Shown here: positions 7,309-14,383 of the stretch, piece by piece | Numbering within the stretch: position 1 is the stretch's first letter | Layout: the number at the start of each line of letters is the position of its first letter | NCBI GenBank assembly: GCA_002422745.1 | Contig: DITH01000192.1 | Location: 7,063 to 23,177, forward strand | Length of the DNA stretch: 16,115 nt | Source of the DNA: Alphaproteobacteria bacterium UBA6189 | Lineage (GTDB): Bacteria; Pseudomonadota; Alphaproteobacteria; Rickettsiales; UBA3002 | Direction of reading: 5' to 3' | The notes under the pieces: model-generated | What the model saw: only the letters and a program-made list of their open reading frames with translations | What the model was told of the DNA's origin: nothing | Database searches by the model: none | Translations under genes and position numbers: made by a program

Positions 7309-7818
7309 TTAAAGCGTAATCATGCGGCGGATATCGTATTTCGTGTGCGGAAATACATATTGGGTGGCAACCCGCTTTGCGGCATGCATGAAAATCGGTG
7401 CACGGGCATTTACCGAAAGCTTGGTGCCGCCCGGTTCGCGATGCACCGATACGATCAGCAATGCGGCCAATTGGTCGGCGGGGATGTCGAGATCCTTCGC
7501 CGCCTGTTCCATATCGCCCCGCTCGATGATCGGGTTGGTCATGTCGAGCGGCAGGGTGATGAAGGATAACGCATGATCCTCCAACGATTGCAGCAGCTTG
7601 AACCGCGCCATTTTCTCGGACGGGAAATTGGTAAGGCAGAATTGCACTTTATCGGGCATGCCGAGCAAGCCGTTCAAAAACATGATCGGCTGACGACGAT
7701 ATAGCTGCACCTGACCAAAACGGGTATCGATCGCCTCGCCTTCAACGGGCTCGGTGATCGGGGCCTGATTCATTACCGCCGGGTTACTACCGGTCATGAG
7801 GGTGTCTCCTCGCAACAT
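7309..7818 (-). CDS. fliW: Flagellar assembly factor FliW
   Basis: FliW binds flagellin in the cytoplasm. In Bacillus and Campylobacter it also antagonises the translational repressor CsrA, so free flagellin level feeds back on flagellin synthesis. The 169-residue product carries the family core: DTRFGQVQL (31-39), FLNGLLGMP (47-55), FKLLQSLEDHALSFI (about 73-87) and VNARAPIFMH...ATQYVF (about 138-157). Two starts are equally well served. ATG 7818 has AGGAG with 7-base spacing (ctcc at 7826-7829). ATG 7797, seven codons later, has AGGAG with 8-base spacing (7806-7809) lying inside the first codons of the longer form. The conserved domain starts only at about residue 30, so either is possible. 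A terminator follows at once. No csrA, the usual partner gene, is in the window. A 131-base gap separates it from flgL. Confidence 0.9.
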   Translation of the reverse strand: MLRGDTLMTGSNPAVMNQAPITEPVEGEAIDTRFGQVQLYRRQPIMFLNGLLGMPDKVQFCLTNFPSEKMARFKLLQSLEDHALSFITLPLDMTNPIIERGDMEQAAKDLDIPADQLAALLIVSVHREPGGTKLSVNARAPIFMHAAKRVATQYVFPHTKYDIRRMITL

Positions 7819-7949
7819 GTTCTCTCTCCTCTGTTACGCGTGTGAACTAGTAAACCCGCGACAAAGAAGGAATCTCCTAACTTTACCACAGCGGGGTCGG
7901 GTTGCAAGCAAACGAAATAAATCCTGCATGAATTTTCCGTTAGCTTAGG

Positions 7950-8861
7950 TTAACGAAGGTAATCGCTGAGCCGTAACTGGCTCAGCCGTGCATAGACTTG
8001 GAACGTGGCCTGAAGCACTGCCTCATAGCTGGCAATCTGCGTCGTAGCGGCCACGATGTCGGTTTTTCCTACTTTCTCGGTCACCCCTTTCCAGTAAAGA
8101 TTCAGGCTACCCAGCCGTTCATTGATGTCGCCGACATTCAGGAAGGTCATATTCACCCGGGCGCGCGAGCTATTGAGGTCGGTCTGCGCCTGCTGCATCA
8201 GGGTGAGTGCGGCTTTCATTTCCTCGCGGTCACCCGAGGCGTGGCCCGCCAGCGCCTGTTTGGCGGCCGCATACATTTTCTGAAACGCCGGGTCGTCTGC
8301 CCGCACGGGGAAATCATATTCCACCGTTTCGTCGGCCCGTAGCTTGATGCTGGTCGTTGAGCCAGCATAGTACCCGGCATCGGGCACGCCCTGCTGCGCC
8401 GGGTCGACGTCGGTACTGGGCACCGGAATCACGTTGGTCGCCGTACCCGCGAAAATATACCGTCCGTCAAAATTGGTGTTAAGGGCTGAAGCCATCGCGT
8501 TCAGCAGGTCTTTCATTTGCTGTTCTAGCGGCAAAGCGGTTCCGGTTGCCGCATCCAGCCCGGCAACCAGCAGGTTCTCCATGGAATCGGCGATATCGAT
8601 CAGTTGGCTCATCGCCTGGTCGGCCGTTTGCATGCGAGCAATCGCCACTTCGTTGCTTTCCATGAATTGCTGTGTGCGGCGGATGCGCGACTCCAGCAGC
8701 GTATATTGCTCGACCTGCCCGTTGAGCTGCTGGAAGGTTTTGGCTTTCACACCGCTTGATATCTGCTCCTGCAGGGTCGCCAGTTCCTTTTGCAGGTTGC
8801 CGACATCCCGCATGGTATCATTGAGCAGGGTCACACTGCCAAGGCGGTTTAAGGTTGTCAT
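7950..8861 (-). CDS. flgL: Flagellar hook-filament junction protein FlgL (HAP3)
   Basis: FlgL is the second of the two adaptor proteins that join hook to filament, and is homologous to flagellin in its terminal helices. The 303-residue product begins with a helical region (LQKELATLQEQISSGVKA, about 23-40, the FlgL/flagellin pattern). It has the family motif NFDGRYIFAGT near 149-159 and ends in a long helix (DIVAATTQIASYEAVLQATF..YARLSQLRLSDYL). Length is normal for FlgL. The ATG at 8861 has AGGAG 6 bases upstream (8868-8872), inside the 13-base gap from flgK, so the two are co-transcribed and probably translated together. A short CGTTA/TAACG inverted repeat straddles its stop codon (7938-7955), with no T-run. 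The assignment is secure. Confidence 0.95.
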   Translation of the reverse strand: MTTLNRLGSVTLLNDTMRDVGNLQKELATLQEQISSGVKAKTFQQLNGQVEQYTLLESRIRRTQQFMESNEVAIARMQTADQAMSQLIDIADSMENLLVAGLDAATGTALPLEQQMKDLLNAMASALNTNFDGRYIFAGTATNVIPVPSTDVDPAQQGVPDAGYYAGSTTSIKLRADETVEYDFPVRADDPAFQKMYAAAKQALAGHASGDREEMKAALTLMQQAQTDLNSSRARVNMTFLNVGDINERLGSLNLYWKGVTEKVGKTDIVAATTQIASYEAVLQATFQVYARLSQLRLSDYLR

Positions 8862-8874
8862 ATGCTTCTCCTAA

Positions 8875-11604
8875 TTAGGTCGCATCCACCAGGGTTTTGA
8901 ACATTTCGTTCACCACCGTCACAATGCGCGCGCTGGCGGCATACGAGTTCTGGAAGATCACGGTATTGGCTAGTTCCTCATCGAGGTTCACGCCGCTGAT
9001 CGCTTTGGCGCGGGCATTGAACCCGTCGTAAAGCAGCTGCGCGTTTTCGTAATTCTGGCTGGCACCGTCGCTAAGCGAAGCCAGATACCCCAGCATTTCG
9101 CTGGCATAGGATTGCAGCGACAGGCTGGTATTGGGCAGCCCGCCGGCTGACTGGAAGTACAGCGGCGTGTTGCTCAAATTCGCCATGGCCTGGGCGGCGC
9201 TGTTATCGCCGGCATGGCGAACATAGGTGTATTGCGGTTTTTCATTGGGATTGGCGGGCTGCGTCTGCAGTACCAGCTGACCCGAGCTTACCAGGTTGGG
9301 GTCGTTCTTGATCCGCTGCTCCACCCGCAGATTAATCGCGCTGCCTTTCACGGTATCGCCGCCTTCGATCGGCTCGTTGCTGGCAAAGAAGTTATTGAGT
9401 CCGAAGAAATGCGAAAAGCCCCAGCCGCTGGCTGGCACTGGGGGTAACGCTCCTTCGTCGCCATTATTGGCCGAATCCATTTCATCGATCGCCACCACGT
9501 AATCCGTGCCACCACCGATGATTTTCAGATACCCCGGCTGATCGACATATCGGCCGTTGACTCGTGGCAGTTCGTTGCCGTTGGCATCTACCAGCAGTGC
9601 GCGCAAGGCCGGCTGCGTCGTCAGGGGAATCTCGACATGGCCGTCACCGGTCGCCGTGACGGCGGAATAGCGGTCGTTCTCCAGGTTGGTTTTTTTATTC
9701 TCCACCCGGTACGTGATTTGCGATGTGCGAACATTGCCCTCGTCGTCCGCTATCCCGACATTGACCGTAATCATATAATAGGGCGAGGAAATCCCAGCCG
9801 ATAAGTCAACCTGCAGCTGACCGGCTTCGCGCGTGCGGCGCTCTTCGCCTGCGGCTACGGTATCGTAGGCCAGCTTCACTTTGGCACCCGACGCATCATC
9901 AACCGGGCCGTTCGCATTTGCCGTGCCCGTGGTCTCGATGCGGATGGTATCGCCGGTCACTTGGCTTACCACAAAATACCCGCCCAACTGTGTCCCGCTA
10001 ATACCATTCACGTCTGCCAGCGCCGGCGGCTCGAGGTAAATCCGGTCGCCCGCTTTAATGCCTCCGGTCGCCAGTAATTTCACATCGACATACGATGCAT
10101 TCGCATAGGTCGTGTAGGTGCCGCTGCTGGACAGGGTCTGAGTGGCGACATCGCGCGTCAGCGCATTATTCAGCACAGCGTTCGATGCATCCCGCACCGT
10201 CACGTTGCTGACAAACACCTGCGCATCGCTGCCCGAGATATTACTGATATCGAGATCGAAATCGAACAGCGACGTTCCGCCGCTCGGCAATGTATTGGTA
10301 TTCGACACCAGCTTGATGTTATTCACGTTGCCCACCACTGCCTTATTGCCTGGCGCGCCGTAATAACTGTTTATTTCGTCCACAATGGTTTCAATACTGG
10401 CGCGGCCGGTCACCCCGCCGGTTGCAAGGTTACCGAGATTCAACGTCATCGGGCGGATGCCGGTATAGGCTTCATCCGCATAGGGGGATTGAATAGGCTG
10501 GCCGTCCGGCGACAGCACCGCGATACGCACCGAGCCCGACCATTCATATTCCGCCGCGCGATAGACCGGGCGGGTACCGGTAAGGCTGCGCGCCGGCGGA
10601 TAACCCGAACCATCGTTATGCAACGCATTCATCGCGTCCCGCAGCTGGCTCGCCAGCATGTCGAGCTGATCGAGTACATTGGGAATCAACTGATCGCGAA
10701 GTTCGAGCAAGCCTTGGATTTTACCGGCATTCAGGCCGGAAGTAACTTCCGACGCCCGTCCACCACTGACCAGTATGCTCGGCGAACCGACGGGTTGGTT
10801 ATTGATATCGAGGCTCAGCACTTTAATCGCATCGATCCGCTCGTCGTTCACCAGGTTATCGACCGAGGCAATCGGGGTGTATTCCAGCTGGTGCAAAATA
10901 CCATCCACCAGCGGCACACCATTACCGGCCGTCACCAACACCGTGCCGTTCGGCTCGTAGTAAGAGGTCACATCCAGGTTATTGGCCACCACTTTAAGCG
11001 CGGCATCGCGCTCGTCGAGAAGCCCGGCGGTCGATTGCCCCACTGCCGAGGAACGGGAAATCGCACTGTTCAGTTCATATAATTTCTTAAGCGCCGCATT
11101 GGTTTCGGTCAGTGCACCGCTGATATCGCTGTCGGCCTGAAAGCGCAGGCTTTCCAACTCATAGGCCAGGCCCGACACCTGTTGCGCCAGCAGTTCCGAC
11201 GCGTTGACGAAATTGCTACGGTATGAGGTGCGATCCGGCTGATCGGCCATCTGTTGCATGGTATTAAAGAACGTGGTCATGTACTCGTCGATCGAGTTTT
11301 GCGCACCCGGTTCGCCGAGCAGCACCTGCAGGCGGCCATAGTAATTATCGATCGCGCCAAGGCGCTGTGTGGTGGAGCCTTGCGACATCACCGAACGTTG
11401 CAGGTACGTATCGACCTTGCGCACCACATCGTCGATTTTGACGCCGTTGCCGACGCCTTCGACATACACCGCCGTTTGCTCGATCACTTTGCGCGAATAC
11501 CCATCCGTATTCACGTTGGCGAGGTTGTTCGACAACACCGACAGTGCCTGCTGGTTCAGGCGCAGTGAAGAAACAGCATTGTTAAGTGCGATACCCAGCG
11601 ACAT
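8875..11604 (-). CDS. flgK: Flagellar hook-associated protein FlgK (HAP1), oversized
   Basis: FlgK is the first hook-filament adaptor. The 909-residue product starts with the rod/hook-family signature SNNLANVNTDGYSRK (25-39). It then carries the FlgK helical core (LGEPGAQNSIDEYMTTFFNTMQ, and YRSNFVNASELLAQQVSGL). LLDERDAALKVVANNL near 195-210 and LRDQLIPNVLDQLDMLASQL...NALHNDGSG near 300-335 are further FlgK hallmarks. The C-terminus (ELANTVIFQNSYAASARIVTVVNEMFKTLVD) is the standard axial-protein end. FlgK is commonly about 450-700 residues; the extra length is a Thr/Ala/Asp-rich beta-type insertion at roughly 350-800. It follows flgN by 4 bases and has no strong Shine-Dalgarno, suggesting translational coupling. 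The large size parallels the large flagellin in the same locus. Confidence 0.95.
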   Translation of the reverse strand: MSLGIALNNAVSSLRLNQQALSVLSNNLANVNTDGYSRKVIEQTAVYVEGVGNGVKIDDVVRKVDTYLQRSVMSQGSTTQRLGAIDNYYGRLQVLLGEPGAQNSIDEYMTTFFNTMQQMADQPDRTSYRSNFVNASELLAQQVSGLAYELESLRFQADSDISGALTETNAALKKLYELNSAISRSSAVGQSTAGLLDERDAALKVVANNLDVTSYYEPNGTVLVTAGNGVPLVDGILHQLEYTPIASVDNLVNDERIDAIKVLSLDINNQPVGSPSILVSGGRASEVTSGLNAGKIQGLLELRDQLIPNVLDQLDMLASQLRDAMNALHNDGSGYPPARSLTGTRPVYRAAEYEWSGSVRIAVLSPDGQPIQSPYADEAYTGIRPMTLNLGNLATGGVTGRASIETIVDEINSYYGAPGNKAVVGNVNNIKLVSNTNTLPSGGTSLFDFDLDISNISGSDAQVFVSNVTVRDASNAVLNNALTRDVATQTLSSSGTYTTYANASYVDVKLLATGGIKAGDRIYLEPPALADVNGISGTQLGGYFVVSQVTGDTIRIETTGTANANGPVDDASGAKVKLAYDTVAAGEERRTREAGQLQVDLSAGISSPYYMITVNVGIADDEGNVRTSQITYRVENKKTNLENDRYSAVTATGDGHVEIPLTTQPALRALLVDANGNELPRVNGRYVDQPGYLKIIGGGTDYVVAIDEMDSANNGDEGALPPVPASGWGFSHFFGLNNFFASNEPIEGGDTVKGSAINLRVEQRIKNDPNLVSSGQLVLQTQPANPNEKPQYTYVRHAGDNSAAQAMANLSNTPLYFQSAGGLPNTSLSLQSYASEMLGYLASLSDGASQNYENAQLLYDGFNARAKAISGVNLDEELANTVIFQNSYAASARIVTVVNEMFKTLVDAT

Positions 11605-11608
11605 GGAC

Positions 11609-12085
11609 TTACGCTTTCTGGTTCAGGTTGAGCGACAGCGACAGGTCCTGTTGCAGGGCCGAGTTGCCATAGCGATTATAGGTGCCGGGGCGATTATGCT
11701 CGCTCACCGTTTCAATGATGGTCTGCATGATGCGCTGGTTCACGGCGCGCGCCACCGCCGTACGGCGGAAATTCTCTTCCATCACTTCCGTCAGGTCATC
11801 GGCCAGTTTGCTGAACTCTTCCAGCTTACCCGCGCCCGACCCTTTCAGCATGTCGGGATTCACCTTCAGCTGCTTCTGGTAGGATTCCAGCAACTGCGTG
11901 ATCTCCAGTTTCTTCGCGTGCAGCTTCGCTACCGCATCCAGCTCCATGGCTTGCAGCGCGTGAGTTTCCTCTTCCAGTAAATCGGCCAGCCGAGCGGTGG
12001 CATCCATCAGCTCCTCAAGGTCGAACCCGTGGGCAGGCACCTCGATATGCGGCAGTTCATGCATGGAGATATTCTGGGTTTCCAT
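11609..12085 (-). CDS. flgN: FlgN family chaperone for FlgK/FlgL
   Basis: FlgN-type chaperones bind the C-terminal helices of FlgK and FlgL and bring them to the export apparatus. The 158-residue product is acidic and almost wholly helical, with LLEEETHALQAMELDAVAKLHAKKLEITQLL (about 36-66) in the FlgN pattern. It ends in the alphaproteobacterial-style tail HNRPGTYNRYGNSAL (130-144). The position immediately before flgK (4-base gap) and after flgJ (3-base gap) fits exactly. The ATG at 12085 has GGAG 6 bases upstream (12092-12095), overlapping the end of flgJ. The counterpart in Caulobacter is, as I recall, called flbY. Sequence similarity in this family is weak, so position carries part of the evidence. 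Confidence 0.85.
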   Translation of the reverse strand: METQNISMHELPHIEVPAHGFDLEELMDATARLADLLEEETHALQAMELDAVAKLHAKKLEITQLLESYQKQLKVNPDMLKGSGAGKLEEFSKLADDLTEVMEENFRRTAVARAVNQRIMQTIIETVSEHNRPGTYNRYGNSALQQDLSLSLNLNQKA

Positions 12086-12088
12086 CGG

Positions 12089-12439
12089 TTACTCCACTTC
12101 CTGCAGACGCAGCATTTCGCGTTTCACATGGTCGGCAACCCCGATGCCCCCAGCGCGGGAGATCAGCTTGCCGTATTCATCGATCATCATCGAACGGTAG
12201 GTGCCTTCCGCCTCGCCGCCGCCCAACGGCCCGTCGGTTTCCACTCCAGCGAACATGTTCGACAGCATCTGCGAGATGAACTGCGCCTCGAATTCCTTGG
12301 CGACTTCGTCCATCTTCTCCGGACTGGCTCCGCGCGCGACCGCTTTCGCTTTTTGCGCGGTGCCGAGCCGGTTGGCGGTGGATGTTTGAACTTGCATCAT
12401 ATCGATATCCGTTACTTTCCCGAGATGGACGCTCTGCAT
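12089..12439 (-). CDS. flgJ: Rod-binding protein, FlgJ N-terminal domain only
   Basis: The 116-residue product is the FlgJ rod-binding domain: AKEFEAQFISQMLSNMF (47-63), GGGEAEGTYRSMMIDEYGK (73-91) and SRAGGIGVADHVKREML (94-110) are the family signature. FlgJ is exported to the periplasm, where it helps the rod assemble. The enterobacterial protein is about 310 residues and has a C-terminal muramidase that opens the peptidoglycan. Here that half is absent, as is normal in Alphaproteobacteria, where a separate lytic enzyme serves. No such enzyme is in the window. The ATG at 12439 lies 2 bases after the flgI stop, with GAGG (12445-12448) as ribosome binding site inside flgI, so translation is coupled. 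Confidence 0.92.
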   Translation of the reverse strand: MQSVHLGKVTDIDMMQVQTSTANRLGTAQKAKAVARGASPEKMDEVAKEFEAQFISQMLSNMFAGVETDGPLGGGEAEGTYRSMMIDEYGKLISRAGGIGVADHVKREMLRLQEVE

Positions 12440-12441
12440 GG

Positions 12442-13620
12442 CTACCTCGTCTCGATATCGGCCTGGAGTGCCCCAGCCGCTTTGATGGTTTGCAAAATGG
12501 TAATCAGGTCACGCGGGCCGACACCCAGGGCATTCAGCCCGCCCACCAGGTCTTTCAGCGTGGCGCCTTCTTCAATCACGGCGATCTGGTTGCCGGCTTC
12601 CTCGCTCACCGTCACGTCGGTGCGGGGCACCACGGCCGTCTCCGCCCCTTCGGGTGCGAACGGGTTCGGTTGCGACACTTGCGGGCTTTCCTCGACCTTC
12701 ACGATCAGGTTGCCCTGAGCGACCGCCACGGTGCTGATGCGCACGTTCTCGCCCATCACGATGGTGCCGGTGGCTTCATCCACCACGATGCGTGCCGGTT
12801 GATCCGTTTCCACGTTCAGCGTTTCGATATCGGCCAGCAGTGCAATCACGTCGCCCTGATAGGCCGAAGGAATCGTCACCACCACCGTGCCGGGATCTTC
12901 CACGGTCGACACACCCGGGCCGACCTGCTGGTTGATCACGCGGCTCACATTGCTCGCCGTCGTCACGTCCGGGTTGCGCAGGCTCAGTTTCAGGCTGGCA
13001 AGATCGTTCAGGCGGAAATCGATTTCACGCTCCACAATCGCCCCGTTGGCAATGAATCCATTCGTCGGCACGCCCTTAGTGATATTGCTGCCGCTCTCGC
13101 CCGAAGCCGAGAAGCCACCGACGGTAACCGGCCCTTGCGCCACGGCATAAACATTGCCATCCGGCCCTTGCAGCGGCGTAGCGAGGAGCGTGCCGCCCAT
13201 CAGGCTTTTCGCGTCGCCCATGGCGCTGATGGTGATATCGATATTGCTACCGGCGCGGGCGAAGGCAGGCAGCTTTGCCGTCACTGTCACCGCCGCCACG
13301 TTCTTCGATTTCAGCTGCAGCCCGCGGGTATTCACGCCCTGGCGCTCGAGAAATCCAATCAGCGATTGTTCGGTAAACGCATTGTTCTGCAGTTTATCGC
13401 CGGTGCCGTTCAGACCCACGACCAGCCCGTAACCCATCAGCATGTTATCGCGGACACCCTCGAAGGCGACCACATCTTTAATCCGTGCCGCATGCGCCGA
13501 CGGGGCAAAAGCCATGACGGCGGCCATGGCAACCAAGGTTGCCGCAACCATGCCGATCAGGCTTTTACCAACGACCCATTTGATGGTACCTTTGGACTGT
13601 GGATACATCTTGGCAGGCAT
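12442..13620 (-). CDS. flgI: Flagellar P-ring protein FlgI
   Basis: FlgI forms the P-ring around the rod in the peptidoglycan layer. From the ATG at 13620 the product is 392 residues, typical for FlgI. It has a Sec signal peptide (positive N-terminus, hydrophobic core about 21-39, AHA near 42-44). Mature-protein hallmarks follow: ARIKDVVAFEGVRDNMLMGYGLVVGLNGTGD, then TEQSLIGFLERQGVN, VTAKLPAFARAGSNIDITISAMGDAKSL with GGTLLATPL, and a C-terminal LVGGLNALGVGPRDLITILQTIKAAGAL. I prefer 13620 to the in-frame GTG at 13650. The ATG has GGAG 6 bases upstream (13627-13630). A sigma-54 promoter at 13657-13673 would also start transcription near 13647, within the GTG codon. It is the first gene of the flgI-flgJ-flgN-flgK-flgL operon and is divergent from fliX. 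Confidence 0.95.
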   Translation of the reverse strand: MPAKMYPQSKGTIKWVVGKSLIGMVAATLVAMAAVMAFAPSAHAARIKDVVAFEGVRDNMLMGYGLVVGLNGTGDKLQNNAFTEQSLIGFLERQGVNTRGLQLKSKNVAAVTVTAKLPAFARAGSNIDITISAMGDAKSLMGGTLLATPLQGPDGNVYAVAQGPVTVGGFSASGESGSNITKGVPTNGFIANGAIVEREIDFRLNDLASLKLSLRNPDVTTASNVSRVINQQVGPGVSTVEDPGTVVVTIPSAYQGDVIALLADIETLNVETDQPARIVVDEATGTIVMGENVRISTVAVAQGNLIVKVEESPQVSQPNPFAPEGAETAVVPRTDVTVSEEAGNQIAVIEEGATLKDLVGGLNALGVGPRDLITILQTIKAAGALQADIETR

Positions 13621-13656
13621 GTGTAGCTCCCGAGTCTTCTTTTTCGCCACCCACTA

Positions 13657-13673
13657 TGCGACAATCGTGCCAA
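13657..13673 (-). promoter_or_regulatory. Sigma-54 (-24/-12) promoter of the flgI operon
   Basis: On the minus strand the bases read TTGGCACG-ATTG-TCGCA. Compared with the consensus TTGGCACG-N4-TTGCA there is one mismatch, and the GG and GC are separated by exactly 10 bases as required. Predicted transcription start is near 13647, giving a leader of about 27 bases to the flgI ATG at 13620. Sigma-54 control of hook-basal body genes is established in Caulobacter-type Alphaproteobacteria. Confidence 0.8.
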
Positions 13674-13677
13674 CTGC

Positions 13678-13685
13678 TTAACCAC
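13678..13685 (+). promoter_or_regulatory. Possible CtrA half-site in the flgI-fliX gap
   Basis: TTAACCAC matches 7 of 8 bases of the CtrA half-site TTAACCAT and lies 5 bases upstream of the flgI -24 element in the divergent promoter region. Such 8-mers occur by chance, so this is a weak call. Confidence 0.25.
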
Positions 13686-13725
13686 CTATAATTCAACATA
13701 CTTTTTGTCCAAAACGCTTGCCCTA

Positions 13726-13777
13726 CCCCACCTATTACCAAGGGTGGGGCAGCGCCCGTGGCCGCCGGGCAATTTTT
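13726..13777 (+). terminator. Two hairpins in the flgI-fliX gap, the second terminator-like on the plus strand
   Basis: The first is CCCCACC/GGTGGGG (13726-13732 with 13743-13749, 10-base loop). The second is GCCCG/CGGGC (13754-13758 with 13766-13770) followed by AATTTTT (13771-13777), the form of a short intrinsic terminator on the plus strand. No plus-strand gene precedes it, so it may insulate fliX from antisense transcripts arising over flgI, or lie in a long fliX leader. Confidence 0.4.
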
Positions 13778-13805
13778 GCCGGTTTTCCGCAACGATTCCT
13801 TGCCC

Positions 13806-13811
13806 TATAGT
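13806..13811 (+). promoter_or_regulatory. Possible -10 element of fliX (leaderless start)
   Basis: TATAGT ends 7 bases before the A of the fliX ATG at 13818, the usual distance from a -10 element to the first transcribed base. No good -35 is visible at 16-18 bases upstream, so either an activator is required or the match is chance. Confidence 0.3.
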
Positions 13812-13817
13812 AGCGGG

Positions 13818-14258
13818 ATGATTGAAAAAGTCGGCTACAGTAAACCCGTCACCACCGCCAAGCCTGTGCGCCGCACCGGCAGTACATCCGCCAGCGGCTT
13901 TGCCGAGGCGCTCTCCGAGGCGGAAGGCGTGCGCGAAGCTGCCCCTGCCTCGCCCGTCGCACCGATGAGCGGGGTCAGCGGTTTGCTTGGCATCAATGAA
14001 GTGGACGACGAAGAATTGCATCGCCGCAAAGCCGTCAAACGCGGCCGATTCACGCTGGAAGCACTGGAACAGCTGCGCAACGCTATCCTCATGGGCAGCC
14101 TGCCGCTTTCCACGTTGCGCAACCTGGAACGCCTCGTCGCCGAAGAACGCGCCCTCACCCATCATCCGATGCTCAATGCGGTCCTCGACGAGATCGAAGT
14201 CCGCGCCGCAGTCGAGCTGGCAAAACTCGAAATGTCGGGCCTATTGCCGTCGCGTTAG
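13818..14258 (+). CDS. fliX: Flagellar assembly regulator FliX
   Basis: In Caulobacter, FliX partners the sigma-54 activator FlbD and couples basal-body assembly to late flagellar transcription. From the ATG at 13818 the product is 146 residues. It has a variable, disordered N-terminal part (about 1-55) and the conserved FliX C-terminal domain: GLLGINEVDDEELHRRKAVKRGR (about 55-77), ALEQLRNAILMGSLPLSTL (82-100) and DEIEVRAAVELAKLE (124-138). The frame is open further up to a GTG at 13758. I prefer 13818 because MIEKVGYSKP resembles FliX N-termini and the extension would translate a terminator-like hairpin. No Shine-Dalgarno precedes 13818; a TATAGT at 13806-13811 would place transcription start at the ATG itself, so the gene may be leaderless. 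Its divergence from flgI matches the Caulobacter arrangement. Identity is firm; the start is uncertain. Confidence 0.88.
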   Translation: MIEKVGYSKPVTTAKPVRRTGSTSASGFAEALSEAEGVREAAPASPVAPMSGVSGLLGINEVDDEELHRRKAVKRGRFTLEALEQLRNAILMGSLPLSTLRNLERLVAEERALTHHPMLNAVLDEIEVRAAVELAKLEMSGLLPSR

Positions 14259-14296
14259 CGTTTTTCGGGGTAATTCCTCATACCTTTCTTATAAAT

Positions 14297-14310
14297 CGCT
14301 GTGTACAGCG
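14297..14310. repeat. 14-base palindrome between fliX and dksA
   Basis: CGCTGT-GT-ACAGCG is a perfect inverted repeat in the 125-base gap between fliX and dksA, just upstream of the likely dksA promoter. It could be an operator. With only 2 bases between arms it is a poor RNA hairpin. No protein can be assigned to it. Confidence 0.3.
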
Positions 14311-14322
14311 CCGCCATCGGCC

Positions 14323-14351
14323 TTGATGCTGTCTCGCCGGTTACGTAAACT
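14323..14351 (+). promoter_or_regulatory. Candidate housekeeping promoter of dksA
   Basis: TTGATG (14323-14328) and TAAACT (14346-14351) are separated by 17 bases and each match 4 of 6 consensus bases. Predicted start near 14358 would give a short leader containing AGGA (14373-14376), 7 bases before the ATG. Confidence 0.4.
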
Positions 14352-14383
14352 CCACCGAGTTTAACCTTCAATAGGATGTCATC

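Noticed and set aside
7938..7955. CGTTA/TAACG inverted repeat at the flgL stop, as a terminator or CtrA site
   Set aside because: The stem is only 5 bp and AT-rich, without a T-run, and the half-site spacing does not fit TTAA-N7-TTAA.
12382..13626. A 414-codon plus-strand frame over flgI
   Set aside because: It is His/Arg-rich with no domain, wholly antisense to a clear FlgI. It is a codon-bias shadow.
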